Positions 23,359-32,709 of a stretch of 64,000 bases of DNA are shown piece after piece. Source of the stretch: Prosopocoilus inquinatus (Eukaryota; Arthropoda; Insecta; Coleoptera; Lucanidae); the NCBI GenBank assembly GCA_036172665.1, contig CM069878.1, positions 22,247,501-22,311,500 on the forward strand. Reading direction: 5' to 3'. Every line of letters starts with the position of its first letter. Position 1 is the first letter of the stretch. The position numbers were made by a program, and so were the translations under genes. The notes under the pieces were generated by a model. That model did no database searches, was not told where the DNA came from, and saw only the letters and a list, made by a program, of their open reading frames with translations.

Positions 23359-23559
23359 TGCTCAAGGTTCTCACTGCAATCAAAAACGATTTGCAACATT
23401 TTTTTTAAAAACTTCATTATGCTTTGACAGCAAGCATGGCCGCCTTGCATGGGGGACTTATTAGGAGCAAATCCCGCTTCAATTTGTCTATCCTACTGCA
23501 ATGTCAGGTCAAAAAGCGATCGTAAGATGTCGCTATTTTATCTGTATATCTTTTAACCT

Positions 23560-23835
23560 AATCAAATTATTAAGAAAATGACTTGATTATCTATTCGTAT
23601 ACGGATTATTAATTATTTAGGTTGAGGGGCGGATTTAAGCATGGTCTTTATGGGCTGCAGCCCAGGGTCCCGTTCAATCCCGGTCAAAAACGAAATCTAA
23701 ATTATCTGTGTAACGTTTCAACAAGTCTCGATTTTTTCGGCATGGTTATGCCTGATTGTGTCTAAACACGCGATCTTGAAGTGAACCTTGGCCACGACAT
23801 TCGAATTTTGACACCTCAGCTACAGCGTAAGGACC
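23560..23835. other. No gene; possible transposon end words
   Basis: GGGGCGGATTTAAGCATGG near 23636 and a GGGCTGCAGCCC palindrome resemble a degraded DNA-transposon end. GTCTAAACACGCGATCTTGA (23760-23779) recurs at 24796-24816 as GTCTAAACACGCGCATCTTG, so the intervening T-rich element may sit inside an older repeat. Confidence 0.3.
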
Positions 23836-23844
23836 ATACTAATC

Positions 23845-24620
23845 AGGGTTGCCAGATTGGGCTAAATTCCGCCATTTAGAGTATCTTTTACACATATTTG
23901 CTGTTTAAAAATCTCATTTAGCGCCTGGCGCTTGATTTGGGCTAGTTTTATTGTTGTCTTCCTTACGACAAAGAAGAAATTTACAATATGACAAGAGTAT
24001 GTACTTCGAGTATCGTTTTCGGATTTTCTTTTTTTTGTTTTTTTTTATTTTATTTTAACGAATTGATGTCTTGCATTTTTTATTTGTTGTTGGTAAGACG
24101 CTTTTTACAGTTATCTTTTATTTTCTATCTTTTTTTTGCTTCAAAATTAATTTGTTTTCTTTTTGATATCAGTTGTCGATCTTCTTTTGTTTTTCTTTTT
24201 GTAGTTCATCGTTTCTCATTTGTTTTGTGTCTATCTTTTGTTTTGCACATTGCATTTTGTTTCTCTTTTGTCTTTGTTTTTATTGTGTTATTGACTTTTT
24301 TACATTTTGCTTTAATTTTTTTTCAAATTTTTTGATTCGTCCGAAAAATAATCATTTTTCGTTCAGAATATTGTTGTCGATGTTCTTTTGTTTAGTTTTG
24401 TTCACTTCACATCTAGTATTTTGCTGTTGTTGCTTTCGTTTCCCTTTCTTTCTGATTTTTTTGCAGGTTTTGCTTTTTTTATTTGTTCTAATTTTCTGGT
24501 ATCCCAAGTCGGCGATAATTTGTTTATTTGTCTATGATTTTACAAAGAAATTGGCAGTCGTTGACTACATTTTGTCAACAAGTTGGTGACACTGCTTGCA
24601 AAAGAATCTGGAAACGCCGA
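23845..24620. mobile_element. T-rich terminal-repeat element, family M3 copy 1
   Basis: Left end AGGGTTGCCAGATTGGGCTA, then CCATTTAGAGTATC, ACACATATTTGC, TGTTTAAAAATCTCATTTAG and GCGCTTGATTTG; these words recur in order at 30378-30475. The middle (24005-24570) is extremely T-rich on the + strand with repeated TTTTGTTTT/TTTTCT words. The right end CAACAAGTTGGTGACACTGC followed by TTGCAAAAGAATCTGGAAAC matches 31438-31485. Ends GGTTGCCAGATT and AATCTGGNAACC form a short inverted repeat. The Phe-rich open frames (115 and 138 codons) are composition artefacts. Confidence 0.7.
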
Positions 24621-24624
24621 TGGA

Positions 24625-25090
24625 GTTATCCGTCAATGGCCCGAATTCTCACCTTGTGATTAAAGTTGTCTCTGACGAAAGTTGTAATTACAATACACTA
24701 GAAAATATATAAATTTATGTCAATTTAATGTGTAAGAGAGAGACGACACCTTCATTTCTCGTGGCAACGTGATGTTCATTCGTCACTCTCTTATGTCTAA
24801 ACACGCGCATCTTGAAATTGCGTTATCTGTTACATATGTTATACGGTTTTATACACGTGTTGTTAAAAAAAATGTATAATACTTTGAAACTAATGCAACA
24901 TTTTATACGTCAGTACAGTACTATACCCTTGTATTATACTCTTTTATACAAAACGTAACATTCGAACATCCTTGGTTATACGTTATAATTTCCTTATAAC
25001 TCCTTCACCGACTGGGATAGATGTTACTTGTGCGACTGCAATCGGGTTACTTAACATCTTTTCTCCTTCGTATTCGAGAAAATAGTTTTT
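24625..25090. other. No gene recognised
   Basis: A CAATGGCCCGAATTCTCACC segment (24634-24653) resembles the W/P-x-SPD block of mariner-type transposases but is too short to call. A TATAC-rich stretch lies at 24830-24990. Confidence 0.35.
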
Positions 25091-25094
25091 AGAC

Positions 25095-25175
25095 ATCAAA
25101 CGAACAGAAAGAACACTCAACGTTTCACTATCGCTTGATAGCTTCCGGACGATAGTGAAACGTTGAGTGTTCCTT
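25095..25175. repeat. Head-to-head pair of hammerhead-like units (family A)
   Basis: GAACACTCAACGTTTCACTA (25111-25130) faces ATAGTGAAACGTTGAGTGTT (25152-25171) with TCGCTTGATAGCTTCCGGACG between. On the minus strand this reads GAAGCTATCAAGCGATAGTG-AAACGTTGAGTG, a stem II hairpin followed by GAAA-ACGT-T-GAGTG. It matches single copies at 42149-42190 and 50637-50678. Flanks (CCGTTTAAAATTG, ACAAATTTCATCGG, CAAGAGT) also match 50699-50740. The CUGANGA box is damaged here. Confidence 0.6.
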
Positions 25176-25399
25176 CTCTCCGTTTAAAATTGAAAAATTA
25201 TTTTCTCACAAATTTCATCGGTCAAGAGTAGACGTCAATTATTTTACATATTTACAAGCTTACCTTTTTGACACTTTTACACTTGGTTGCAAAATAAAGC
25301 TGTGATTAAGAAAAAAATCGGTGCTACTGTAAAAAGTCTTTTATAATGTTATTTATATGCTGTCAAAGTGTGAAGGCAATTAACAAAACTTACGCGAGA

Positions 25400-26700
25400 T
25401 TATTTAGCCTTCCAAGTCATAATACCTACCTTCACAGAACTTCAAAGTTTGCTAAGCACGTAGATAAGGACAAGTCGGTTAAGCCGCGAAATTCGTAACA
25501 AACCCAAATGTGATAAGGACTTCCTGGGTGTCGTACTTACACCGGAAGACAAACCACGCAGCTCGTGCATACGATTTTAGGTAGGCGGCAGACATGCTCC
25601 AGAAGCACTTGCTTTGTCTAACACATATGAACAGAGAACAAACAATACGCAACGTACAGCGGCTGCTTACCCAAATTCGCATGTGTCTAGTTTGAAACCA
25701 GACGCTTTCGCCGGTGAAACAAAAACAAAACGAAGGTGACTTTTTGTGCTGTTTGTTTTAATTGGATGCATAAACTAAATCAAATTAAAAGCGACGTTGC
25801 TAGGAAACGCAAACTGGTCGATAAAACCACGTGGTCGGTACCGGCCGCGTGTTTGATAATAATGATTGTAAGTCTGGCGCGAATTGAAAATTAATTGAAT
25901 GCACGGGCGCAAATAAATGTAGGTTTGCGGGAGGAGGTGTGTTTTAATGATTTGGATGGAATTGAGAGTTAATTAGTAAGGCCCAACGACTTTCAAAATA
26001 AGTGGCATAATTTGATCTACTCGGGTTACGATCGGAATTTATCGGGCGCCGACTTGTTGGTTAGAATCCAAATAGAATGCGCACCCGACGCACGGCTGCT
26101 ACTAACAAAGATGAAAACATAGCATTTGCACAACAAAAACGGTCGTAAATAACTAAAGTATTGTTGCTATTTAATCTGGCTTCTAAGCGCGGCAAAAACT
26201 AGCTGTGTAAATAGAGAGGGCGTGCCTTATCGAACGGGGTGTATAACCTCGTGCCCTTCTATAACCTAGAACCGAAGTGGAATTCGAAAACAATTCTATT
26301 TACCTGTTAGAAGCGCGGCTCTGAAGTACGGTTGGATCGCAGGGGGTTGGATAACACGACGTACGGCGTCGATATCACAGAGCACACAATCAGCAGGACA
26401 CATAAACAAATAAAATTCAAACTAAAGTTTACTAAGCAAGCAACGTCGCACCGCCGTGAAAGCAAGCAGCTGACAGAAAGTAACACATACTTTTCGCGTT
26501 CGGATAAACTCGTACATCATCGGGTGTGGGTGAATGATAGGGAAAAGAGCAAAAGCCTGGAAGCGCGGATTTCAAACATAGTGAATTATTGATTATGCTT
26601 TCAACTGAGAAATGAACTAATTGTCCGCGAAGCGTTCCCATTCAGACTGTTTTTACACTTCAGTTTCAACTTTACTTGTCCATTTCACGTGCACTTCTTA
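25400..26700. promoter_or_regulatory. Repeat-poor, CpG-richer stretch; candidate regulatory region or first exon
   Basis: This is the longest stretch without detectable repeats or inverted elements. CpG words are dense compared with the rest (for example CGACGTACGGCGTCGATATC at 26356-26375, GCAACGTCGCACCGCCGTG at 26440-26458, and GGCGCCGACTTG near 26045). Open frames at 25479-25682 (-) and 26332-26592 (+, 86 codons) show no domain. A promoter plus untranslated first exon of a neighbouring gene would look like this, but no TATA/initiator arrangement or splice donor can be assigned with confidence. Confidence 0.25.
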
Positions 26701-28240
26701 CATTCCTCCGGCAAACTCCTTTTACTGAAGCTCCGGTTTAAAACTGTTGATTTTTGTTTATCCCTTTTCGTTTCCTGTTCTGCTTAAATCTCCTTGCCTT
26801 ATATTTACTTTTCACTTTCTTTTCCTAACATTTCTTACTCTTCTCTCGCATGCACTCATATCTCGCAAATTCTATTTTAATTCCACTTCAGCAAAAGGTA
26901 CAAATTTCTATTCAAGCAGATTATCGTTCGCAAACAGTATTGAGCCTCATTCGCAACCTAGGAATTTATCCATAAATTAAGACGTAAAATTGTAATTATA
27001 CTTGCAGTGGAAACCCAGCATTCACAACGTTAGGTAAAATTAAAATTAGAACGGCGCCGTCTGGATATCTATGTGTGAAAATACATGTCGATTTTGGCAA
27101 TTACGTGGTCTGATTTCGTTAAACATGTTATTCGAATTAAATCTAAACTGTACAAACAGTGGCGGCTCATAATGATTTACTGCGGATGGGCAACAACTGA
27201 AAAAAGCCAAAGGGCAAGACGGGTGCATTTTCCAAATAAATTTGTTTTGCAGGACTGTCCCAACATGGAACCGGAACGTAAGATTTAAATATCGGAGCAG
27301 CTCCTACTCAATAGTTCTACTGCAATGCGGAAGAGATTTCTCAAAAAATTTTATTCTTTAAAATAATTTTTGCCGTATTTGAAAATCTTAATTCTCATCT
27401 TACTTTTTCTGCATTTACTCATTTAACACTTTCATTCACAAATTTCCGGACAAAATTGAGATTTGGTTAAATGGGAAACGTTTTGCAGTTTTATGGGCTG
27501 ATTCAGAAGCGGTAGAAAGTAGAGAAAATCTCAAAATTCCAAATGTAGTTCCGATATTATTGCAGGAAAACTGAAAACCGCTATTTTCTTTAATGTCCAA
27601 TAATTTCGTAATTATAAAAAATATGTAAAAGGTTTGATATAAAAGTAGGTTTGATAAAATACAGTTGAAAGTTAAGTCAAGATAAAATTCAAGATGGCGG
27701 CTTTCCAGATATCGATAGCAACTTTCTTATTTTAAATGACGCCATATTGGATTTCTATACTATTAAATAGCGTTTTCTTTTCTCGTTTCATATCTAGTGT
27801 TATCAGACATCGTTTTTTTAAATTTAGTTCCTTCAGCAGGGTAATAATAATTGTTTTATTTAATAGGAAACCATCCCCTTAAAACGAGTATTCAGTAATT
27901 GAAAAGTTCCTCAATTTGGTTTTCATTCTATGATGTAAGAAGAAGCGATTAAGAGAAGACTTCCTAATCCAACTGACGTTTAAACGGATGACAGTTGCCA
28001 AACAGATTTATATGATATTTTTAGGTAGCGTCTTTTTTGTTTTATTAATGCGAACTCAAAGCATCTTCATCTCGGATTATACAATGAAGTTAAAACTAGG
28101 TGCAAACACTCCGAGTATACATGTGTTATGTAAGTACACACAGATTAGTGCATCAAACCAAAGTGCTGAATGTTAAATGACGTTTCGCATTATCTAATTT
28201 ATAACGTGTTCACAATGTTATGAAAAATTCCATTTTATTA
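26700..28240. other. No gene recognised
   Basis: Short frames only. CAGTGGCGGCTCATAATG near 27159 resembles the 5' end of a common DNA-transposon type, but no partner end was found. Confidence 0.4.
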
Positions 28241-28244
28241 TACG

Positions 28245-28342
28245 AAATTTTCTTTTGTCCCGGATAAAAAACTGAAATTCCGTTTTTTTTTAACAATTTT
28301 ATCATTTGTCACTTGCTTGCAAAAAAATCTGGCAACCCTTAA
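28245..28342. mobile_element. Truncated right end of T-rich family M3
   Basis: TTTGTCACTTGCTTGCAAAA then AAATCTGGCAACCC ends in the same way as 24579-24620 and 31438-31489, after a short T-rich tract. The AATCTGGCAACCCT end is the best preserved of the three and complements AGGGTTGCCAGATT exactly. Confidence 0.55.
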
Positions 28343-28344
28343 CA

Positions 28345-28790
28345 CGACCCATATCTAAATAAAAAATATAAAAAAAAATTAATGTATTTATTTTAAATCA
28401 GGTAAGCGAGGAAAAATACAAGCTGCTGGTATTTGCAAAACAAAAGAAAGTTATAATGAATGCTCAAAGCGCTTGACCTTTAATTTTTAAACACAATTAA
28501 CATAGCTTTGTGACTTCTGGTTACAGTTTGCAAGATTATCAGCTTTTTATCATTACATCGCGTTTAGAATGTCTGATTAAGTTCGTCTCTAAAAAAGTAT
28601 TTTCTAAATAAAAAACTAACATCTTAGATAATTTCATCCTTTTAGCAAAGACATAAACCCCCATATGGTAATTCGTTAAATGTTATTTCAGTGTCAAGCT
28701 AAATGTAAACATAACTTTAAAATAGCTTCCCAAAGTTTAACATGTTGTCATTTATAAAAAATAATTAAGAAAACGTAACGGAAAGTGTGA
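28345..28790. other. No gene recognised
   Basis: AT-rich filler. Confidence 0.5.
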
Positions 28791-28793
28791 TTA

Positions 28794-28969
28794 CAGTGAA
28801 ATCTCTGATAAGGGGACACGAGCCGTCGCCAATTATTTGTCTGCTTGTAAGAGGTGTTCGCTTATTAGAGAAAATTATATTAAAAGATTCCATAGAAAAG
28901 TTCCACAAAATTGTCCGGTTACGAGAGGTGTTCGTTTATCAGAGGTGTCCGTAATGAGAGAGTTCACTG
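28794..28969. mobile_element. pogo/Tigger-type MITE (176 bp) with TA duplication
   Basis: Starts CAGTGAAATCTCTGATAAGG and ends CGTAATGAGAGAGTTCACTG, flanked by TA at 28792-28793 and 28970-28971. Internal AGAGGTGTTCG and AGGTGTCCG words repeat. CAGTGAAACCTC..-type ends with TA duplication are characteristic of pogo/Tigger non-autonomous elements. No open frame. Confidence 0.85.
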
Positions 28970-28974
28970 TATTC

Positions 28975-29735
28975 AACAGCAAATTTTGACGTTACATTTG
29001 GCAGTTGAACTTAAGCCCGCAATAGACGATCATAAATTGCATGAAATTTACATGTAATTTATGACAAAACCTATTTTTCAACGTATATAGCGAGCAAAAA
29101 GGATTACATGAATTTATACATGTAAAATTGACAACAAAGAACAAGTTCTATTTCTCAAGGTTTTTGACGTGAAATTTTAGTAAATTCTAGTGACTTTGAT
29201 TGTTGCTGTTGGGTGTTGATTCAGATGAATGAATAACAGACTTCAGCTAGTTTATGTGGGTATATGTTTATAAATAATTTTAGCTTCAAGACAGTTTAAT
29301 CATTGATAATCAAGTGCTCTCCGTTTAGATGATACCCTTGATAACATAATCCAACATTCCCAGCTGCTCAAAGAAAATAACTTGAAGTTAGCAGCATTAA
29401 TGAGTTACCATTTTCACCAACATTAACATTCTAAATTACTATTTAGCAGGACATGTTTTTGTTAATATAATTGAAAAGTGTATTGCAAATTACAATTAAT
29501 GAATTTATGCACACATGTTTAGATGAATTTTTACTTGAAATTATTGGAAAATGTATTGCCGGCTTTAGAAGCGACATGTATGTAGTGAAGAAATTTTCGG
29601 TCATAGATTTAACCAGATTTAGACACTCCTTATAATCTGACCATTCGCGGAGCTTTAGAAAAGTCCCGCTTTTTGGAAATAATATACCTTTTTCCAGTAA
29701 AGTCAAATAGAAGGTTAAGTTAGGATTTACCTGAC
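28975..29735. other. No gene recognised
   Basis: The 87-codon minus frame at 29443-29706 has no recognisable domain. Confidence 0.45.
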
Positions 29736-29739
29736 TTAC

Positions 29740-29854
29740 GGCCGGTTTCTAGAAACTTTTATCGTTGAATAAAGTAAATGTTGCCATGGTTACCCTTGTT
29801 AAAACTATAGGAATTTATAACTTATCTAATGATAAAAGTTTCTAGAAATCCGGC
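29740..29854. mobile_element. MITE, about 115 bp, GGCCGGTTTCTAGAAAC ends
   Basis: GGCCGGTTTCTAGAAACTTT plus TATC at the left faces GATAAAAGTTTCTAGAAATC plus CGGC at the right. The inverted repeats are about 25 bp with one or two differences. The GGCCGGTTTCT-type end also appears at 36655, suggesting a Harbinger-like relation, although a TAA duplication is not clear here. Confidence 0.7.
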
Positions 29855-29950
29855 ATCAGTTGACTAAGTATTTGTTTTGAATTTGTCGCCAATACTTTAG
29901 AGATAAGTTCCAGTTTTGGATGTTTAGAATTAAACTATTAGATTGCATTG

Positions 29951-30131
29951 CATATTCAAAAGTATATGCAACTTTCTTAGCAAACCACATCGTCTTAACA
30001 TTATTACTGAAATATCTAATAAAATTTGATTCGAATTAGATTGCATTTCGAATCAAATTTTATTAGATATTTCAGTAATAATGTTAAGACGATGTGGTTT
30101 GCTAAGAAAGTTGCATATACTTTTGAATATG
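29951..30131. repeat. Perfect palindrome with 85-bp arms
   Basis: The left arm 29951-30035 and right arm 30047-30131 are exact complements; the 11-base loop is TTAGATTGCAT. GATTGCAT also occurs just left of the left arm (29941-29948), so the loop repeats the flank. This suggests fold-back template switching during replication or repair. There are no mismatches, so it is recent or maintained by conversion. Confidence 0.9.
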
Positions 30132-30134
30132 AAT

Positions 30135-30365
30135 TCTATAATTTACAAAAAGTAATAGTCATTTAAACAGCAAAAGATCAGGTTAATTTATTTAAAAATC
30201 GATAAATTTACAATAAAACACATTTGTGAACCTCTACGCTTATAAGGCTTTTAGCAAGTTAGCTCAGATTGCAGTGGGGCCTATTTCGGCTTTAATTGGG
30301 GCTTCATCATCAGAAGAATAGCTCGAAAAACCGTAATCCGAACGACCCGCTTTAAAATGGTAAGC
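30135..30365. other. No gene recognised
   Basis: AT-rich filler with GAGCTATTCTTCTGA-type words but no partner in the window. Confidence 0.4.
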
Positions 30366-30371
30366 CCATTA

Positions 30372-31489
30372 ATAGATAAGGATTGCCAGTTTGCGCCATT
30401 TAGGCAACGTTTTAGACATATTTGCCGTTTAAAAATCTAATTTGGCGTTTGGCGCTTGATTTGCGCTACTTCATTAGTGTCTTCAGATAACAACACTCGA
30501 CAAAATTCTGAGGTTTATAGAATCCTTAGAATGAAAGTACACCACCGAGCAAAAATTTGAAACCGCAGAGCTGATGCAAAAAAATACAATGCGATCAATA
30601 ATGAACATCCGCGCCGTTACTTTAATTTATAAAATTATAAAATTCCTGCAAACTGGAGAAATCTACCCGAAACCTCAGTTCTAGACGGAAATAAAGAATT
30701 TCTTGAAAGAAGAATGCTTTTACAGCATTGAAGAAATTTTGAAATAGTATATTCACTCTTAATTACTGTTTTTGTATTGCTTTTGCACTATCTATATAGG
30801 TAGACGAGAATACTTCAAGTATCGTTTTGTTTTCTATTGTTTTAAAGAATTGATGTTTTGCATTTTATTCACGATTCGCTTGTTATATTTTGTCCATTTG
30901 TTTTCTGCCGATTTTTTGACTTGCAAAAGTTTTCGGCCGAGGAATCGTCATTTCTTCATTAATTTTTTTCTCTTTTCATTCGTCTTTTGTTTTTAGTACT
31001 TACCTTGTTTTTAATTGGATTATTGGTTTTCCGTATTTTATAGATTCCATTTTATAGTTCTCTTTTGTTTTCTAGGAGTTTGTTTTATTCGTAAAAAATT
31101 TCGTCGTTTTTCATTTTTTGTCCCTCTTAGCATTTTCTGTTTTTTTTTAATTCATTTTATACTACATATTGTACTTCTCTTTTATTTATATTTATCTAAC
31201 TTATTTTTCACATTTTGTTCGTTGACGCTATTTTGCAGTTGTCTTTTGTTTTCTACTAGTTTTCACGATCGGAATATTCATTTGTTTTTATTTTCTACGA
31301 ATTTTTATCTTTATTCTTGGTCGCATTTAAACAATACTATTTTAGAGAAAGAAAAATTACAGGAAACTGTAATTGACTACTATTTTTTTAACATAGAATT
31401 AGATTTTAGAAAAAAATGGCACCTTCTGGCTGCATTTTGTCAACAGATTGGCAACATTGCCTGCAGAAAATCTGGCGATCCTGTCGGTC
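30372..31489. mobile_element. T-rich terminal-repeat element, family M3 copy 2
   Basis: Left end AGGATTGCCAGTTTGCGCCA, then GACATATTTGCCGTTTAAAA and GGCGCTTGATTTGCGCTA, as in 23845-23970. A long T-rich body lies at 30770-31330 on the + strand. The right end TTTTGTCAACAGATTGGCAA followed by AAAATCTGGCGATCCT matches copy 1. The terminal pair AGGATTGCCAG / CTGGCGATCCT is an inverted repeat of about 11 bp with one mismatch. It is 1.1 kb against 0.78 kb for copy 1; the extra length lies at 30480-30760. The 170-codon frame is Phe/Leu-rich and likely reflects composition. Confidence 0.7.
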
Positions 31490-31494
31490 AGGGG

Positions 31495-31700
31495 TTAGCT
31501 TTCTCGGAGCATGACAATTCGGTGTAAGTCAATTCGCTGTACGACAGTTTGGTGTACGACAATTCGGTGTATGACAATTGATTGCATGTGATAATTGGGT
31601 GTATGCGACAATTCGATGTGTGGTGGCAATTGAGTGTGCGACAATTGATGTACCACAATTGGGTATACGACAATTCGGTGTACGACGGTTTTTAATCGTT
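31495..31700. repeat. Degenerate minisatellite, about 15-18 bp unit
   Basis: About 11-12 units of the form TACGACAATTCGGTG (variants GTGTGCGACAATTG, GTATGACAATTG) follow the M3 copy directly. Unit spacing varies. The frames that appear on both strands (NCRTPNCRTPN-type) are by-products of the repeat. Confidence 0.85.
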
Positions 31701-31704
31701 ACGG

Positions 31705-32020
31705 CGCGAAAATTCAACTATTTAAATATGATTTTTTTTTCTTTACTGTTACAGCAGCTCTTAAATTTAGCTTATGAAGGCAAAAATTAACATTTTTCTA
31801 TAAACACGAGAGGAAAAAAATATACTAGCGGTTTTGTTTGTTTGCCATTTATCCCGTAAGTATATGGATCAGGATCGCAGGAACATTATTATAATACTCT
31901 AATAATTTGATCAAGAACATGTAATACCCAATCGCTTAAATTAGAGTCTCTTTCGTAAAACAATTCGAAAGTTACCGTTGTGGCACTTGAAAACTAGATC
32001 ACATTGACAATTACAGGCAT
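31705..32020. other. No gene recognised
   Basis: AT-rich filler between the minisatellite and the hammerhead-repeat fragment. Confidence 0.4.
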
Positions 32021-32021
32021 T

Positions 32022-32075
32022 TGACAGGTCAAAATGCGATCGTAGGATGTCGCTGTTTTATCTTTTCATGACAAA
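32022..32075 (+). repeat. Fragment of the 310-bp hammerhead unit
   Basis: GGCATTTGACAGGTCAAAAT, then GCGATCGTAGGATGTCGCTG and TTTTATCTTTTCAT match the segment 22881-22930 of the array. The ribozyme part is absent. Confidence 0.6.
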
Positions 32076-32309
32076 CACAGTGTTTAGGTGATGTAAACTA
32101 ACCTGACAATTCTAAACGTTACTCACATTTGTCACTGTTATCAAAATCATCAATGAAAGTTTGATTTGCAGGAATATTTCGAATTTTTGGTATTTATGTT
32201 ATTACATCTCTTGGGGAATCCCAATAAAACCGACCTTATTGAGGCCCTTACTTAATTAAATATATCACTGTATATACGGTCGAAAGCAAGAAAAAAAATT
32301 TGTTGCAAA

Positions 32310-32705
32310 CAAACAAACAGGGCTGAAACAGCTGTACAGATGCTGCTTGAGGTTTTCACTGCAATAAAAAACGATTTGCAACAAACTTTTTTAAAACTTT
32401 CATTACGCTTTGACAGTAAGCATGGCCGCCGTGCATGGGCGACTTATTAGGAGCAAATCCCGCTTCAATTTTTCTATCCTACTGCAATGTCAGGTCAAAA
32501 AGCGATCGTAAGATGTCGCTATTTTATCTGTTCATCACTATTATATCGCAATTGCGAATAAATTAGACAAGGCGTTTTTGGTTTGCAGTGAAGACGTCGA
32601 GCTAGTCTCTGCTGATCAAGCCCCAAACAGGGCTGAAACAGCTGTACAGACGCTGCTCGAGGTTTTCACTGCAATCGAAAACTATTTGCAACAATTTTTT
32701 TTTAT
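32310..32705 (+). mobile_element. 310-bp hammerhead unit locus, 1.3 copies
   Basis: A partial unit starts inside stem II (32316, CAGGGCTGAAACAGCTGTAC) and is followed by a full unit beginning CAATTTTTCTATCC at 32466 and ending near 32700. Predicted cleavage bases at 32336 and 32646 are 310 nt apart. The locus differs from 22.8 kb by a few percent to 10 percent and uses A rather than C at the cleavage base, so it is an independent insertion. Confidence 0.8.
32605..32651 (+). ncRNA. Type I hammerhead ribozyme motif, copy 3
   Basis: GTCTCTG (32605-32611), CTGATCA (32612-32618, G-to-C in an invariant base of CUGANGA), stem II AGCCC/GGGCT (32619-32623 and 32630-32634), GAAA (32635-32638), ACAGCTGT palindrome (32638-32645), cleavage base A at 32646, then CAGA-CGC with stem I shortened to 4-5 bp. 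The damaged core suggests an inactive copy. Confidence 0.7.
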
Positions 32706-32709
32706 AAAG

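Larger units (their letters stand above)
22813..23552 (+). mobile_element. Tandem array of a 310-bp hammerhead ribozyme unit (retrozyme-like)
   Basis: The unit beginning CAATTTGTCTATCCTACTGC recurs at 22861, 23171 and 23480 (steps of 310 and 309 bp). There are about 2.2 copies, the last truncated near 23552. Each complete unit carries a hammerhead motif shortly before its 3' third. The outer left edge (22813-22861) is an inverted copy of 23062-23113, giving about 50-bp inverted repeats around the first unit. Copies or fragments occur at 32025, 32310, 44650 and 56070. Tandem, dispersed, roughly 300-nt hammerhead units match animal retrozymes, which are non-autonomous elements copied from circular RNA. 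The two open frames of 86 and 95 codons across the units are not conserved with each other and are not genes. Confidence 0.8.

Noticed and set aside
22858..23427. 86- and 95-codon frames across the hammerhead array
   Set aside because: Adjacent repeat units open different frames, and a single-base indel (GATCGTAAGAGTCG versus GATCGTAAGATGTCG) shifts them. The conserved feature is RNA structure.
22813..23552. CRISPR-like array
   Set aside because: Units are 310 bp with no short direct repeats and unique spacers, in a eukaryotic context.
23988..24589. Overlapping open frames of 115 and 138 codons, Phe-rich, resembling membrane proteins
   Set aside because: They lie in a T-rich tract where TTT/TTG codons avoid stops by composition. 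The related copy at 30.8-31.5 kb gives different frames, so there is no conserved protein.
24606..24660. Mariner transposase fragment (QWPEFSPCD-like)
   Set aside because: Only about nine residues match before a stop, and no neighbouring transposase blocks are readable.
31015..31527. 170-codon open frame
   Set aside because: Same T-rich element; hydrophobic by composition, and it runs through the element's right end into the minisatellite.
31488..31717. Minus-strand frames with NCRTPNCRTPN-like repeats
   Set aside because: Translation of the minisatellite in two frames; no start context or domain.
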